NCBI RefSeq assembly: GCF_024231755.1
Contig: NZ_JAAEQH010000279.1
Location: 1-64,000, forward strand
Reading direction: 5' to 3'
DNA from: Neptuniibacter sp.
GTDB lineage: Bacteria > Pseudomonadota > Gammaproteobacteria > Pseudomonadales > Balneatricaceae
Length of the DNA: 64,000 nucleotides
The notes under the pieces were generated by a model. That model worked only from the letters and a program-made list of their open reading frames with translations. It did not search any database and was not told where the DNA came from. This document shows, in pieces, positions 1 to 10,083 of this stretch (position 1 is the first letter of the stretch; every line of letters begins with the position of its first letter). Both the position numbers and the translations under genes were made by a program.

Positions 1-63
1 AACATCACTGACGCTGGACAGTAGTGCATCCAGACCTTTACCCAGTCCACGCTTTTTAGCCAT
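1..63 (-). CDS. parB: ParB chromosome-partitioning protein, N-terminal 21 codons only
   Basis: Reading the minus strand from the ATG at 63-61 gives MAKKRGLGKGLDALLSSVSD, the typical basic start of chromosomal ParB (Spo0J) proteins with the K-x-GLGKGLDALL signature. The gene runs off the left edge, so the CTPase, HTH and dimerisation domains are not visible. ParB binds parS, slides as a clamp and interacts with ParA. It starts 3 bp after the parA stop, as in the usual parA-parB operon. Four parS-like sites in this window (43545-45728) are its expected targets. Confidence 0.9.
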   Translation of the reverse strand, partial: MAKKRGLGKGLDALLSSVSDV

Positions 64-66
64 TGA

Positions 67-861
67 TTATGCTTCCTGTGATTGTTCTTTTTCTTCCAGT
101 TGGGTACGACGGATCAATTCACCTGCCAATGCCAGGTAGGCCACTGCTCCACGGGAGTTTTTATCATAGAGTAACGCTGGCAGACCATGACTCGGTGCTT
201 CAGCCAGGCGAACGTTACGTGGAATGACAGTGCGGTAAACTTTGTCGCCGAAGTATTCCACCAGGTGGGTAGACACGTCTTTGGTCAGACTCATACGCGG
301 ATCAAACATGGTACGCAGGATGCCCTCAATTTTCAGAGCAGGATTGAGTCGTTTGTTGATCTTCTCAATGGTTCCGATCAGTGAGGATATCCCTTCCAAA
401 GCGTAATATTCGCACTGCATAGGAATAATAACCCCTGCTGAAGATGCTAAGGCATTAACTGTCAGCAGGTTAAGGGAAGGTGGATTGTCGATCAGAACGA
501 AATCATATTCATCATCCACTTCCATCAGTGCCATTTTCAGGCGGAACTCACGGCGAGGAATCTGCAAGAGTTCAACTTCAGCTGCTGTTAGATCCCCATT
601 GGATCCGATCAAGTCATATCCAGCAGGGGTATCTTTGACGATCGCATCCTGAATTTTGGCATTATCCGTCAAAACTTCATAAACGGTATTTTCCAGCGTG
701 TGTTTATCGACACCACTACCCATGCTGGCATTTCCCTGTGGGTCCATATCCACAAGTAAAACCCGCTTTTTCGTTGCAGCGAGTGAAGCAGCCAGATTTA
801 CGCAGGTAGTTGTTTTACCCACGCCGCCCTTCTGGTTTGTGATCGTAAGGATCTTTGCCAC
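67..861 (-). CDS. parA: ParA (Soj) chromosome-partitioning ATPase
   Basis: This 264-aa MinD/ParA-superfamily ATPase has the deviant Walker A motif KGGVGKTT at residues 11-18, with the signature lysine at position 11, and a second motif FVLIDNPPS near residue 120. Proteins of this type bind non-specific DNA as ATP dimers, and ParB stimulates their ATPase, which moves the origin regions apart. The start codon is GTG (861-859), preceded by an AGGGAG ribosome site. The gene lies immediately after rsmG and before parB, the standard gidA-gidB-parA-parB order. Length is normal for chromosomal ParA. Confidence 0.97.
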   Translation of the reverse strand: MAKILTITNQKGGVGKTTTCVNLAASLAATKKRVLLVDMDPQGNASMGSGVDKHTLENTVYEVLTDNAKIQDAIVKDTPAGYDLIGSNGDLTAAEVELLQIPRREFRLKMALMEVDDEYDFVLIDNPPSLNLLTVNALASSAGVIIPMQCEYYALEGISSLIGTIEKINKRLNPALKIEGILRTMFDPRMSLTKDVSTHLVEYFGDKVYRTVIPRNVRLAEAPSHGLPALLYDKNSRGAVAYLALAGELIRRTQLEEKEQSQEA

Positions 862-863
862 GC

Positions 864-1502
864 CTAGCGTCTCCCTAAAACTAGCAGATGCCTTTCCCCT
901 TCCGTCCCGGGAACATTCAACCGGTGACAGATTTTTAGTTCATAACCATCAGGCAGCGCTGACAGTTCCTCTTCAGGATACAGACCTTTCATTGCAAGAA
1001 AAACACCATCTTTATGACAAAGCTGATGGGTCCAGTTGATCATATCTTCCAAAGAGGCAAATGCACGGGATATGACCTGATCAAAAGGCTCAAAATCGCA
1101 ATTTTCTACCCGATCATTAATCACGGTTAGATTATCTAGACCCAATTCAGTTTTAACCTGCAGCTGAAAGCGAGTCTTCTTACCGTTGCTGTCCAAAGTG
1201 GTGATTGGCAGCTCCGGATAGCATATAGCTAAAGGGATGCCAGGCAATCCAGGCCCACTGCCTACATCAATAATTCTTTTTCCTTCAACGTAAGGAACAA
1301 CGCTCAAACTATCGATTAGATGGCGATCCACCATCTCCATTGGATCTCTTACCGCGGTCAGATTGTAGGCCTTATTCCACTTGATCAGGAGATTAAGATA
1401 ACGAATGAGTGTTTCAATTTTATCTTCGGACAGATTCAGATTCAGTGCCTGAACGCCCTTTTTCAGTGCAGCTTCCAGCTGCTGCTCGGAAACCTGATGC
1501 AT
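864..1502 (-). CDS. rsmG: 16S rRNA (guanine527-N7)-methyltransferase RsmG (GidB)
   Basis: The 212-aa protein has the SAM-binding motif [17 protein letters not shown] around residues 78-94 and the family stretch [20 protein letters not shown]. RsmG makes m7G527 in the 530 loop of 16S rRNA using S-adenosylmethionine; its loss gives low-level streptomycin resistance in other bacteria. Its ATG shares one base with the mnmG stop codon (TGATG), so the two are translationally coupled. Its stop lies next to the parA GTG. Length matches E. coli RsmG (207 aa). Confidence 0.97.
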   Translation of the reverse strand: MHQVSEQQLEAALKKGVQALNLNLSEDKIETLIRYLNLLIKWNKAYNLTAVRDPMEMVDRHLIDSLSVVPYVEGKRIIDVGSGPGLPGIPLAICYPELPITTLDSNGKKTRFQLQVKTELGLDNLTVINDRVENCDFEPFDQVISRAFASLEDMINWTHQLCHKDGVFLAMKGLYPEEELSALPDGYELKICHRLNVPGTEGERHLLVLGRR

Positions 1503-3391
1503 CAGCTGGCAACCTTACCCTTAGTCATTTGGTGTTTCTTCAGATAAACCAGCAGCAGAGAGATAGCTGCCGGCGTCATACCCTGAATGCGTGAAGCCTG
1601 AGAAATTGTCTGAGGTTGAACCTCTTTCAATTTGGCTTTCAGCTCGTTGGATAGGCCACCCACCTGGTCATAATCAAACCCTTCTGGTAGTGGCGTATTC
1701 TCCTGGCGACGCATCTGTTCGATTTCATCTTTCTGACGATCGATGTAACCGGCGTATTTGTTCTGAATCTCAACCTGTTCAGCTACCTGAAGGTCTTCAA
1801 CCCCTTCGCCTTTCAGATGAGCCAGATCGCTGTAGACCAATTCAGGACGTTTCAGCAGATCCGCCAGATTGTATTCGCGAGACAATGGTGTTTTCAGTTT
1901 CGGAGCTAATTCATCTGCTTCCGGTGTTTTTGGCTGAATCCAGGTTGATTGCAAACGCTGCTGTTCAAGCTCAATCGCTTCGCGTTTCTCACAAAATGCC
2001 TGCCAGCGATCATCACCTACTAGGCCCAGTTCACGACCTTTTTCCGTCAGACGCAGATCAGCATTGTCTTCACGGAGGATTAGACGGTACTCAGCGCGAC
2101 TTGTAAACATACGATATGGCTCTGAAGTACCCAGGGTAATTAGATCATCCACCAGCACACCGATATAAGCTTCATCACGGCGTGGATACCACTGGTCTTT
2201 ATCCAAAGCTCGAAGTGCGGCATTCGCACCTGCCAATAACCCCTGAGCTCCCGCCTCTTCATAACCGGTTGTACCGTTGATCTGACCCGCGAAGTAGAGA
2301 CCGTTCATGTATTTGGTTTCCAGGGTATGTTTCAAATCCTGAGGATTGAAGAAATCATACTCAATCGCATAACCCGGACGCACAATATGCGCATTCTCGA
2401 AACCACGGATCGACTGTACTGCCGCCAGCTGAATATCAAACGGCAGGCTAGTTGAAATACCATTAGGGTATAGCTCATGGGTAGTTAAACCTTCAGGCTC
2501 CACAAACACCTGATGCTGATCTTTATCAGCAAAACGCATGATCTTATCTTCGATCGATGGGCAGTAACGTGGCCCAACACCCTCGATAACACCGGTATAC
2601 ATAGGCGAACGATCTAAACCACTGCGTAAAATCTCATGGGTGCGCTCGTTTGTGTGAGTGATATAGCAGCTGATCTGCTGCGGATGGTCGCTCAGGCTGC
2701 CCATGTAGGACATCACCGGTGTTGGTCTATCACCTGGCTGCTCCTGCATCACAGAGAAATCTACACTGCGGGCGTCAATACGCGGTGGTGTACCTGTTTT
2801 CAATCGATCAACTCGGAATGGCATCTCTCGCAAGCGTTCTGCCAAAGCGATTGAAGGCGGATCTCCTGCACGGCCACCCGAATGATTCTCCAAGCCAATA
2901 TGAATCACACCACCAAGGAATGTTCCAGCTGTCAGTACAACTGACTCAGAGAAAAAACGGATACCTGTCTGTGTGACCACACCTTTAACTGTATCTCCTT
3001 CAACAATTAGGTCATCAGCTGATTGTTGAAAGATGTGAAGATTTGGCTGGTTTTCCAGAATATTACGAATCGCCGCTTTATACAGAATACGATCAGCCTG
3101 AGCACGAGTAGCACGAACTGCAGGCCCCTTTCGTGAATTCAGAGTACGGAACTGGATACCACCTTTATCGGTTGCTCTCGCCATTGCGCCATCAAGCGCA
3201 TCGATCTCTTTTACCAAATGGCTCTTACCAATACCGCCGATAGCAGGGTTACAAGACATCTGCCCCAGAGTTTCAATGTTATGTGTTAACAGAAGAGTTT
3301 GTGCACCTGTACGGGCAGAAGCCAGAGCAGCTTCTGTTCCTGCATGGCCACCACCAATAACAATGACATCGTAGCGGGTTGGAAAATCCAC
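1502..3391 (-). CDS. mnmG: tRNA uridine-5-carboxymethylaminomethyl modification enzyme MnmG (GidA)
   Basis: The 629-aa FAD protein opens with the dinucleotide-binding motif [14 protein letters not shown] and contains the MnmG signatures LSCNPAIGG-like ([15 protein letters not shown]) and RLKTGTPPR. With MnmE it installs the cmnm5 group on wobble U34 of several tRNAs, using methylene-tetrahydrofolate and FAD/NADH. The start is GTG at 3391-3389 with an AGAGG ribosome site; MDFPTRYDV follows. It heads the rsmG-parA-parB group. The upstream 1 kb holds the probable origin, the same position as E. coli oriC relative to mnmG. Confidence 0.98.
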   Translation of the reverse strand: MDFPTRYDVIVIGGGHAGTEAALASARTGAQTLLLTHNIETLGQMSCNPAIGGIGKSHLVKEIDALDGAMARATDKGGIQFRTLNSRKGPAVRATRAQADRILYKAAIRNILENQPNLHIFQQSADDLIVEGDTVKGVVTQTGIRFFSESVVLTAGTFLGGVIHIGLENHSGGRAGDPPSIALAERLREMPFRVDRLKTGTPPRIDARSVDFSVMQEQPGDRPTPVMSYMGSLSDHPQQISCYITHTNERTHEILRSGLDRSPMYTGVIEGVGPRYCPSIEDKIMRFADKDQHQVFVEPEGLTTHELYPNGISTSLPFDIQLAAVQSIRGFENAHIVRPGYAIEYDFFNPQDLKHTLETKYMNGLYFAGQINGTTGYEEAGAQGLLAGANAALRALDKDQWYPRRDEAYIGVLVDDLITLGTSEPYRMFTSRAEYRLILREDNADLRLTEKGRELGLVGDDRWQAFCEKREAIELEQQRLQSTWIQPKTPEADELAPKLKTPLSREYNLADLLKRPELVYSDLAHLKGEGVEDLQVAEQVEIQNKYAGYIDRQKDEIEQMRRQENTPLPEGFDYDQVGGLSNELKAKLKEVQPQTISQASRIQGMTPAAISLLLVYLKKHQMTKGKVAS

Positions 3392-3480
3392 CGTTGTATT
3401 ACCTCTAAAAGAAAGCGTTCGATCTGTCTGTGTATCTGTAAGGTGAGACGATCTGAAAAAGGGCGGTGATTATACCTCTA

Positions 3481-3975
3481 CCTGACTAACTTAGAAATGA
3501 TCATTTTTTGAACAGAGTTGTTTTCCTCTTTATATAAAGAATAAAAAAGATAAAGAAGATATATGTTTTTTTATTTTAATGATTATTAATGGACAGCCAT
3601 TTTTCTGTTATTAACTCAATATAATCTAATAAAATCATTAAGTTACGTTAATGATAAGTGGTGGTTAATCCTGCCTATATCGTTTGCAGATCTTTGTTGT
3701 AACTTGTGGGTAAAAGGGCTTGTTGTCCACAGATCTGTTTGTTCACAGCCTTACCCCAAGGATTAACCCATCTAGGTATACAGTTTATGCACAGGATCTG
3801 TAGATAACATGAAAGCCTAAAATTTAGGCTTATTGATAATTTCCTACGTATATTATTAAACATCAGCATAACTATATAATTTATATAGTGTTAATTTGAT
3901 TTTATTAAGTTTTTTTCTTGATGTTACTCTGTTGATATTTTTAAATAATTAACTTAAAAATGTGGATAAGATGAT
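3481..3975. other. oriC: Putative chromosomal replication origin (oriC), mnmG-side candidate
   Basis: The long gene-free stretch 3392-4218 is strongly AT-rich at 3515-3660 and carries a cluster of DnaA-box-like 9-mers (consensus TTATCCACA). I see TGTGGGTAA 3705-3713, TTGTCCACA 3723-3731, TTGTTCACA 3739-3747, TTATGCACA 3785-3793, TGTAGATAA 3799-3807 and a perfect inverted box TGTGGATAA 3961-3969. Two GATC motifs sit at the edge of the box cluster and in the AT-rich flank (for example TGATCATT at 3499). The layout of an AT-rich unwinding-like region followed by boxes, next to mnmG, is that of E. coli and Vibrio oriC. The rpmH-dnaA spacer is a weaker alternative with three boxes. GC skew was not computed. 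Confidence 0.6.
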
Positions 3976-4074
3976 AATAACTTTGTATTTAGCTGTTAAA
4001 AAGCTGAGTATTTAGCCGATAATCAAATAGTTACATAAAAAGTTGATCATTATCTGATCGATTGAGTTTCAGAT

Positions 4075-4098
4075 GGGGACAGGTTTAAACCTGTCCCC
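4075..4098. repeat. Perfect 24-bp palindrome with half-copy near dnaA
   Basis: The left arm reads GGGGACAGGTTT and the right arm is its exact complement, giving a perfect 24-bp palindrome centred on TTTAAA. A near-identical half-site (GGTTTAAA-T-CTGTCCCC, 16 of 17 bases) lies at 10259-10275. Sequences of the GGGGACAG type are common as dispersed REP-like repeats in gammaproteobacteria, so I infer a small repetitive element and not an operator. It lies between the DnaA-box cluster and the cobalamin riboswitch. It could form a cruciform or hairpin, but no T-run follows on either strand. Confidence 0.6.
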
Positions 4099-4218
4099 TG
4101 AACTAGTTCCTATATAAAGGCACTTTCTATCTAAAGAATTAGCTGAGTCAGATTCAACCTATCCTGATAGCCTTTCATTTGCATTAGCACCTCTGCCCCC
4201 TTACACTTGCGCCGCAAC

Positions 4219-4425
4219 GTTACTGGTGCCTGAAAAATAGACAGGATAATCGGGAAGTTTGGTGAGCATTTCTGCAATTCCAACGCTGCCCCCGCAACGG
4301 TAATCAGCCCTAAACAGTTAAGTAATCCACTGAGCAAAGGATATTGATTCAGCTTGGGAAGGTTTAACTGTCGTCTTAAGTTTATTAGGACAGGTTGAAA
4401 GCCCGTAGACCGGCCAGTAGCTACA
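4219..4425 (+). promoter_or_regulatory. Cobalamin (AdoCbl) riboswitch
   Basis: The leader of the BtuB-type gene contains the ordered conserved blocks of the class I cobalamin riboswitch: GGTGCCTGAAAAATAG (about 4225), GGGAAGTTTGGTG (about 4252), the B12-box core GCTGCCCCCGCAACGGTAATC (4286-4306, cited by position), CCACTGAGCAA (about 4328), GGGAAGG (about 4355) and AGCCCGTAGACCGGCC (4400-4415). Such elements bind adenosylcobalamin and lower expression of uptake genes when B12 is plentiful. In proteobacterial btuB leaders this is usually by sequestering the ribosome site. The gene start at 4467 follows directly, consistent with translational control. Confidence 0.95.
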
Positions 4426-4466
4426 TTTTTCCATTCATGCGCGGCGGGCGCATATCGAGGATATCG

Positions 4467-6359
4467 ATGAAAGCTAAACTGTCTTTAGCTGTAGCTATTG
4501 CTATGGCACTCCCTGTCTATGCTCAGGAAAACGTAACTGAGTTGGATTCTGTAATCGTAACAGCAACCCGTTTCGATCAGGCTGTAAACACTACACCTAC
4601 TATTGTTAATCAGGTTACTGCTGAACAGATTGAGAAGAGTGGTGCTATAAGCATTGCTGATGTTCTGCGTGTTCAACCAGGCTTGCATGTTAGAGACTCC
4701 ACAGGAACAAATAGTCGTGTTTCTGTATCTATGCGCGGATTCGGTCAGAATAGTTCTAACAATGCATTAATTATGGTTAATGGCCGCCGTCTGAATAACC
4801 AGACTCTAGAAGCACCAAACCTAAATCTTATTGCTCTGCAGGATATCGAACGTATCGAAATCATTCAGGGTAGTGCGGGCACTTTATATGGTGATCAGGC
4901 TGTAGGTGGTGTGATTAATATTATTACTAAACCTATTACAGATGCTAAAGGTCGAGTATCAGTGACTCGTGGTACTGACGACTACGAAGATTACTCTTTT
5001 GCTTTCAGTAAAGGTTTTGATAACGGATTTGGTGTTCGTCTGAGTGCAAAAGCGAAGCATGCTGACAACTACCGTGATCATAGCGCCACAGATTTTAATA
5101 ATTTCTTTGCTGAGTTAGAGAAAAACTACGACACAGGCCGTGTTTTCCTTGAGGTTCAGAAAGTTGAAGATAATGTTCAGCTACCAAACGCGATTAACAT
5201 TAATCAGAAACTGGAAGATAGACGTCAGAGCACTTCTTCAGATTACCTGAATTACGATAGTGATATTGTTTCATTAGGTCTTGAGCAGGAACTTTCTGAG
5301 AATTGGGAGTTTCGTGGTGAATACAGTGTTCGTGACAGTGATGGAGAAGGAATTCTGTGGGCTGCCTATGAGCAAGATACTCGCGTGACCTCCTTCACTC
5401 CGCGAGTTATGGGACGTATTAATCAAGCAGTTGTAACTGTTGGTTATGATTTCCACGAAACTGATTATCAGCGTGGTGGATTTGCACCACAAACCAGAAA
5501 TCAGGAAGTTAAAGCACTTTATGCCCGTGCTCAAATGCCACTCTTTTTGGATAACCTTGAGTTAACCTTAGGTGGTCGTGAAAGCCGTGTTAAAGATCGC
5601 GATTTAGCAAACAATATTGATAACAATCAGTCCCGTTTTGTGAAAGAGATTGGTGTTACTTATCAGCTAGATGATCAACAGCGAGTTTTCCTGCGCCGTG
5701 ATGAAAGTTTCCGTCATGCAAACATGGATGAACTGGCTGCGCTTCCATTTGGTGAAACATTTCTTGAACCACAAGAAGGTGTTTCTTATGAGTTAGGTTG
5801 GGAGTGGAATCCTGCTAACGCACAGGTTCAGGCGACAATTTTCCAGTTAGATCTTGATAACGAAATCAAATATAACGCGCTTACCTATGCCAACGTGAAT
5901 CTAGATGAATCTCGCCGTCGTGGCTTGGTACTTTCTGCGAGCAAAGATATCAGTAAAGATCTTCGTGTAAGCGGTAGCTATAACTATACGGATTCAGAAA
6001 TCCAAGCAGGAACCTTTGCAGGTAATGAGGTGCCTTTCGTACCTGAGCACAGCATTGTTCTTAGCACTGATTACCAACTGAATGCACAAACTAACCTTTA
6101 TATCGATGCTAAATATACAGGTTCGCAGTATCAGGATGATGATGAAGCGAATGCTTTATCCAAAGTAGGTGGTTATACAGTTGTTAATGCCAATGTTTCC
6201 TGGAAAAAGGATAACTGGGATGCATCTTTACGTGTAAATAACCTGCTTGATAAAGAGTATGACGCTTATACGATTGCTGCTTGGTGGTTACCTGGTGGAA
6301 CAGCCTACTATCCGGCTGCTGAACGTCAGATTTTGTTGACTCTGGGTTATAACTTCTAA
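4467..6359 (+). CDS. btuB: BtuB-type TonB-dependent outer-membrane receptor for cobalamin
   Basis: I place the start at ATG 4467 (GAGG ribosome site 6 bp upstream), because the in-frame ATG at 4395 lies inside the riboswitch. The 630-aa product has a signal peptide (MKAKLSLAVAIAMALPVYA), a TonB box DSVIVTATR at residues 27-35, a plug domain, a 22-strand-type barrel and a C-terminal phenylalanine (LGYNF). It should import vitamin B12 or a related corrinoid across the outer membrane using TonB energy. The cobalamin riboswitch upstream makes the substrate assignment firm. No btuFCD or cob genes lie beside it, so the periplasmic and inner-membrane parts must be elsewhere. Confidence 0.93.
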   Translation: MKAKLSLAVAIAMALPVYAQENVTELDSVIVTATRFDQAVNTTPTIVNQVTAEQIEKSGAISIADVLRVQPGLHVRDSTGTNSRVSVSMRGFGQNSSNNALIMVNGRRLNNQTLEAPNLNLIALQDIERIEIIQGSAGTLYGDQAVGGVINIITKPITDAKGRVSVTRGTDDYEDYSFAFSKGFDNGFGVRLSAKAKHADNYRDHSATDFNNFFAELEKNYDTGRVFLEVQKVEDNVQLPNAININQKLEDRRQSTSSDYLNYDSDIVSLGLEQELSENWEFRGEYSVRDSDGEGILWAAYEQDTRVTSFTPRVMGRINQAVVTVGYDFHETDYQRGGFAPQTRNQEVKALYARAQMPLFLDNLELTLGGRESRVKDRDLANNIDNNQSRFVKEIGVTYQLDDQQRVFLRRDESFRHANMDELAALPFGETFLEPQEGVSYELGWEWNPANAQVQATIFQLDLDNEIKYNALTYANVNLDESRRRGLVLSASKDISKDLRVSGSYNYTDSEIQAGTFAGNEVPFVPEHSIVLSTDYQLNAQTNLYIDAKYTGSQYQDDDEANALSKVGGYTVVNANVSWKKDNWDASLRVNNLLDKEYDAYTIAAWWLPGGTAYYPAAERQILLTLGYNF

Positions 6360-6373
6360 GTTTATTAAGTTTG

Positions 6374-6402
6374 AAAAAGGGCTGATATTTCAGCCCTTTT
6401 TT
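6374..6402. terminator. Bidirectional rho-independent terminator between btuB and mnmE
   Basis: AAAAAGGGCTGA-TATT-TCAGCCCTTTTTT forms a strong hairpin with A and T runs on its two sides, so it can terminate both convergent transcripts. It overlaps the last bases of mnmE. Confidence 0.85.
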
Positions 6403-7768
6403 ATTTTCCGATACAGAATGAACTAAAGATTCTTCGCAGAAGATCATCTGAAGAGAATTCCCCGGTGATCTCGTTCAGAGACTGTTGTGCCTGACGTAGA
6501 TCTTCAGCCAGTAACTCCCCTGCTCCATTCATTTCCAACTGATCTAAACCTGTTTGTAGTAGTTCGTGGGCACGTTCCAGTGCGTCTAGATGACGGCGGC
6601 GGGCCATAAAGCCACCCTCTGTGGTGGAGCTGAAACCCATGGATTCTTTTAGGTGATCTCTTAGAAGATCTACACCTGTCTGCGATTTGGCAGAGAGAGT
6701 AATGGTCGTGTGATCATGGGCTTCACGGATATTAATTTCCTCACCACTCAGATCCGCTTTATTGCGAATCACAGTAATACGGCTGGATTCTGGTAGTTGA
6801 TGAACAAACTCGGGCCAGATCTGTTCAGGATCATCAGTCGAAGTACTCTGGCTATCTACCATTAACAGTACGCGATCGGCTTTATTGATCTCTTCCCAGG
6901 CACGGTTGATACCAATGCGTTCCACTTCATCCGGTGCATCACGCAGCCCAGCTGTATCGATAATATGCAGTGGCATACCATCGATATGAATATGCTCGCG
7001 TAGTACATCGCGTGTGGTTCCGGCGATATCAGTCACGATAGCGGTTTCACGTCCTGCCAGCGCATTAAGTAGGCTGGACTTACCCGCATTAGGGCGGCCA
7101 GCAATAACTACGCTCATGCCTTCACGTAACAGACTACCCTGACGGGCTTCCGACTGAACTAGCTCAACTTTACCTAACACCGTTTTAAGATCTGACAGCA
7201 CTTTGCCGTCAGCAAGGAAATCGATCTCCTCTTCTGGGAAATCGATAGCAGCTTCGACATAGATCCGCAGATTGATCAGAGCTTCTACCAGCTCATAGAT
7301 ACGGTTGGAGAACTCGCCTTGTAGAGAACGGATTGCACAGCGTGCGGCTTGTTCAGAGGAACTATCGATCAGATCGGCAATCGCTTCTGCTTGAGCCAGA
7401 TCCAGTTTGTCATTTAGAAAAGCCCGTTCCGAGAACTCTCCTGGTTTTGCCAGACGGGCACCGAGTTCGATAGCTCGTTTGAGTAAAAGGTCGACAATTA
7501 CGGGACCGCCATGGCCCTGTAGCTCGAGAACATCTTCCCCCGTAAAAGAGTTGGGTCCTGGGAAATACAAAGCTATTCCCTGATCAATTTCCTGACCACT
7601 GTTATCAAAGAAGGGGCCGTAATAGGCATAACGCGGTTTAAGTTCGGTTTTTAAAACTGTCTCTGAGATCTGTTTAGCTAATGGGCCTGAGATACGAACA
7701 ATACCAACGCCACCTCTACCTGGAGGTGTAGCTTGTGCGGTAATGGTGTCGTTGTTGGCAAGTGTCAT
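6401..7768 (-). CDS. mnmE: tRNA modification GTPase MnmE (TrmE)
   Basis: MnmE is the G-protein partner of MnmG in cmnm5U34 tRNA modification. The N-terminal tetrahydrofolate-binding domain begins [19 protein letters not shown]. The inserted G domain has the P-loop [24 protein letters not shown] and NKADL. The protein ends with the invariant CIGK, whose cysteine is the family hallmark. I prefer ATG 7768 (455 aa, close to the 454 aa of E. coli) over the upstream in-frame ATG at 7780, which has no ribosome site. Unlike rsmG and mnmG it is transcribed on the far side of the btuB insertion. Confidence 0.97.
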   Translation of the reverse strand: MTLANNDTITAQATPPGRGGVGIVRISGPLAKQISETVLKTELKPRYAYYGPFFDNSGQEIDQGIALYFPGPNSFTGEDVLELQGHGGPVIVDLLLKRAIELGARLAKPGEFSERAFLNDKLDLAQAEAIADLIDSSSEQAARCAIRSLQGEFSNRIYELVEALINLRIYVEAAIDFPEEEIDFLADGKVLSDLKTVLGKVELVQSEARQGSLLREGMSVVIAGRPNAGKSSLLNALAGRETAIVTDIAGTTRDVLREHIHIDGMPLHIIDTAGLRDAPDEVERIGINRAWEEINKADRVLLMVDSQSTSTDDPEQIWPEFVHQLPESSRITVIRNKADLSGEEINIREAHDHTTITLSAKSQTGVDLLRDHLKESMGFSSTTEGGFMARRRHLDALERAHELLQTGLDQLEMNGAGELLAEDLRQAQQSLNEITGEFSSDDLLRRIFSSFCIGK

Positions 7769-7837
7769 AACGGATCTCATTTATACAATTTGGGCGAAGT
7801 TTATCACTTTGTTCTGCTCAGGCATAAAAGCCAGATA

Positions 7838-7870
7838 TAAAAAAGCCGCTAACGAGTAGCGGCTTTTTCA
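7838..7870 (-). terminator. Rho-independent terminator downstream of yidC
   Basis: AAAAAAGCCGCTA-ACGAG-TAGCGGCTTTTT is a near-perfect hairpin with a T-run on both strands. On the minus strand it follows yidC and separates the rpmH-rnpA-yidC transcript from mnmE. Confidence 0.85.
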
Positions 7871-7893
7871 TTAATAGATCTCAGAAATCAGGT

Positions 7894-9534
7894 CTATTCG
7901 TTATCTATCTGCTTGTTGATCACATACTGCTGTGCAATAGACAGAATGTTGTTCACAACCCAGTACAGAGTCAGACCTGCAGGGAACCACAGGAAGAAGA
8001 ATGTGAACAGCAACGGCAGCATCTTCATAATCTTAGCCTGCATCGGGTCTGGAGGAGTTGGGTTCAGCATCTGCTGAATAAACATACTCGCACCCATGAT
8101 GATAGGCAGAATGAAGTAAGGGTCCTTAACAGAAAGGTCAGCTAGGTACAGGAACTCAGCGTGACGCAGATCTACAGACTCCATCAGTACCCAGTACAGC
8201 GCGATGAAGATCGGCATCTGAGCCAGAATTGGCAGACAGCCACCCAATGGGTTGATCTTCTCTTTCTGGTAAAGCTTCATCATCTCCTGAGACATCTTCT
8301 GACGGTCATCACCGTACAGTTCTTTCAGACGAGTCATCTCAGGACCAAACTTACGCATCTTCGCCATCGACTTAAATGCTTTAGCATTCAGGTGGAACAG
8401 AGCTGCTTTAACTACAATCGTGATGCCGATGATTGCCAAGCCCCAGTTACCTACTAGGCCATAGATCCACTTAAGCAGCATGTAAAGTGGCGAAGCAACC
8501 CACCATAACCAGCCGTAGTCTACAGTCAGAGGTAGGTTTTCCTGTGCCAGCTCCATGATCTCCTGATCTTTAGGACCTACATAGAAGTTAGCACTTACTG
8601 TCTTGCTTTCGCCTGCATTAACAAGGAAGTCAGGAGACAAGAAACCAACAATGTAGTTACCGTTCAGCTTGCGAGACTGATAGCTGTATTCAGCGCCCGG
8701 TGCTGGAATCCATGCACTCAGGAAGTAATGCTGAGACATGGCAACATAACCATCAGGGCTGGATTTCTTGAACTGGGCATCGTCCATGTCGTCGAAGTCG
8801 ATTTTTTCGTATGGGTCTTCTGCTGTGGAGAATACACCACCCAGGTAAGACTGCATGCCCATGTCGGTAGATTGAGTAGGATCATCACTGCGGTCACGCT
8901 TGATCTGACCGAACAGATTACCTGCCCACTGTTGCTCAGACTGGTTATTTACGATGAATTCAAGATTGATCTCGTAAGAACCTTTAGTAAAGGTGAAGCG
9001 CTTAGTTACCTCAACACCGGTCTTATCAGTGAAGCTCAGATCTACAGAAAGCTTATCCTGGTCGCCAAGTGAGAACTCATTCTGAGTAACTGTGTAAGTT
9101 GGGCGACCTTCAGGGCTTGCATCTGGACCGTTCTTACCTACCAGACCGCTTTGAGAAACATAGGTACGGTTAGTCGTTTGTTCCAGAAGAACAAATGGCA
9201 GTTCAGATCCCAGAGCTGCTTTATGCTGAGGCAAAGCCGCCTGGATAATATCGCCACCTTTAGTGTCGATGATTACATCCAGAACATCAGTTTTAACAGT
9301 AACTAGTTTTGCCTGTGCAGTGGCCTGAGTCAGAGTGCCTGGTACGTCACCAGTTTGAGCTGTCTCTTCAGCTTTAGGCAGTTCGGAGCTTACCGGTTGA
9401 CTATCATAAGCAGACACAGAAGTAGTTGCTTCTTGGGCAGCAGGTGGCTGACCGTAGTCTTGGTTCCATTGCAGCACCAGCAGATAGCTGATTAAACAGA
9501 GTGCTCCAATAAGAATAATACGCTGTACATCCAT
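7894..9534 (-). CDS. yidC: Membrane protein insertase YidC
   Basis: The 546-aa protein begins MDVQRIILIGALCLISYLLVLQW, an uncleaved first membrane helix followed by a Gln-rich linker and the periplasmic beta-supersandwich P1 domain (to about residue 330). The C-terminal 60-kDa inner-membrane insertase domain carries GNWGLAIIGITIVVK, NPLGGCLPILAQMPIF and WFPAGLTLYWVVNN. It inserts membrane proteins alone or with SecYEG. Length agrees with E. coli YidC (548 aa). It starts 14 bp after rnpA, leaving no room for the usual yidD gene. Confidence 0.98.
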   Translation of the reverse strand: MDVQRIILIGALCLISYLLVLQWNQDYGQPPAAQEATTSVSAYDSQPVSSELPKAEETAQTGDVPGTLTQATAQAKLVTVKTDVLDVIIDTKGGDIIQAALPQHKAALGSELPFVLLEQTTNRTYVSQSGLVGKNGPDASPEGRPTYTVTQNEFSLGDQDKLSVDLSFTDKTGVEVTKRFTFTKGSYEINLEFIVNNQSEQQWAGNLFGQIKRDRSDDPTQSTDMGMQSYLGGVFSTAEDPYEKIDFDDMDDAQFKKSSPDGYVAMSQHYFLSAWIPAPGAEYSYQSRKLNGNYIVGFLSPDFLVNAGESKTVSANFYVGPKDQEIMELAQENLPLTVDYGWLWWVASPLYMLLKWIYGLVGNWGLAIIGITIVVKAALFHLNAKAFKSMAKMRKFGPEMTRLKELYGDDRQKMSQEMMKLYQKEKINPLGGCLPILAQMPIFIALYWVLMESVDLRHAEFLYLADLSVKDPYFILPIIMGASMFIQQMLNPTPPDPMQAKIMKMLPLLFTFFFLWFPAGLTLYWVVNNILSIAQQYVINKQIDNE

Positions 9535-9548
9535 AGGGTTAGGACCAA

Positions 9549-9920
9549 TCAGGTTTTCTTTTGCTTTTTTGATTTATTTATCAGTCGCGACCAACATTTC
9601 TTCATCAGCTTGTGAACTTGATCATTTTCCAGCTCACCCAGACCTCGTCGGGCAAGGATGATCATATCCACTGCAGGCAAATTATCCTGGTTCAGACGAA
9701 AAGATTCGCGAATGATACGCCGAACGCGGTTACGTTTCACCGCCTGACGAATATTTTTTTTGGAAATAACAAAACCAAGTCGGGGGTGACTTAGATTATT
9801 TGGACGGGTAAGTATGAGGATAGGCTGGTCTGGTACTTTCAGCTGTACGTCATCAAACACACTTTGAAAGTCCCTGCCGGTTAACAGACGTAACCGGCGA
9901 GGGTATCTGAATTCGGTCAT
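9549..9920 (-). CDS. rnpA: Ribonuclease P protein component RnpA
   Basis: The 123-aa basic protein has the RNR signature VKRNRVRRIIRESFR around residues 60-75 and the conserved N-terminal RLLTGRDFQSVF. It binds the RNase P RNA and helps recognise the 5' leader of pre-tRNA. It lies between rpmH and yidC as in nearly all bacteria. The C-terminal tail (KKCWSRLINKSKKQKKT) is lysine-rich. The rnpB RNA gene is not in this window. Confidence 0.97.
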   Translation of the reverse strand: MTEFRYPRRLRLLTGRDFQSVFDDVQLKVPDQPILILTRPNNLSHPRLGFVISKKNIRQAVKRNRVRRIIRESFRLNQDNLPAVDMIILARRGLGELENDQVHKLMKKCWSRLINKSKKQKKT

Positions 9921-9948
9921 TCAAATAAACCAGACCGTATTACCAGTC

Positions 9949-10083
9949 TTAAGCAGACAGGCGCTTACGGCCTTTCGCGCGGCGACGGTTGATCACCTGA
10001 CGGCCAGCTTTAGTAGCCATGCGAGCACGGAAGCCGTGTGTGCGCTTACGCTTAAGTACGCTTGGTTGAAATGTTCTTTTCAT
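9949..10083 (-). CDS. rpmH: 50S ribosomal protein L34
   Basis: The 44-codon minus-strand frame from ATG 10083 reads [19 protein letters not shown] at its start and ends [12 protein letters not shown], the standard L34 sequence. It is a very basic small protein of the large ribosomal subunit. It is the first gene of the rpmH-rnpA-yidC cluster and lies opposite dnaA, the classic bacterial arrangement. The spacer to rnpA is 28 bp. Confidence 0.98.
   Translation of the reverse strand: MKRTFQPSVLKRKRTHGFRARMATKAGRQVINRRRAKGRKRLSA

Noticed and set aside
4131-4337. Minus-strand open frame opposite the btuB leader
   Set aside because: It lies antisense to the cobalamin riboswitch, whose conserved blocks explain the sequence; no ribosome site.
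4395-4466. Longer N-terminus for BtuB
   Set aside because: The added residues would come from riboswitch sequence and precede a complete signal peptide.
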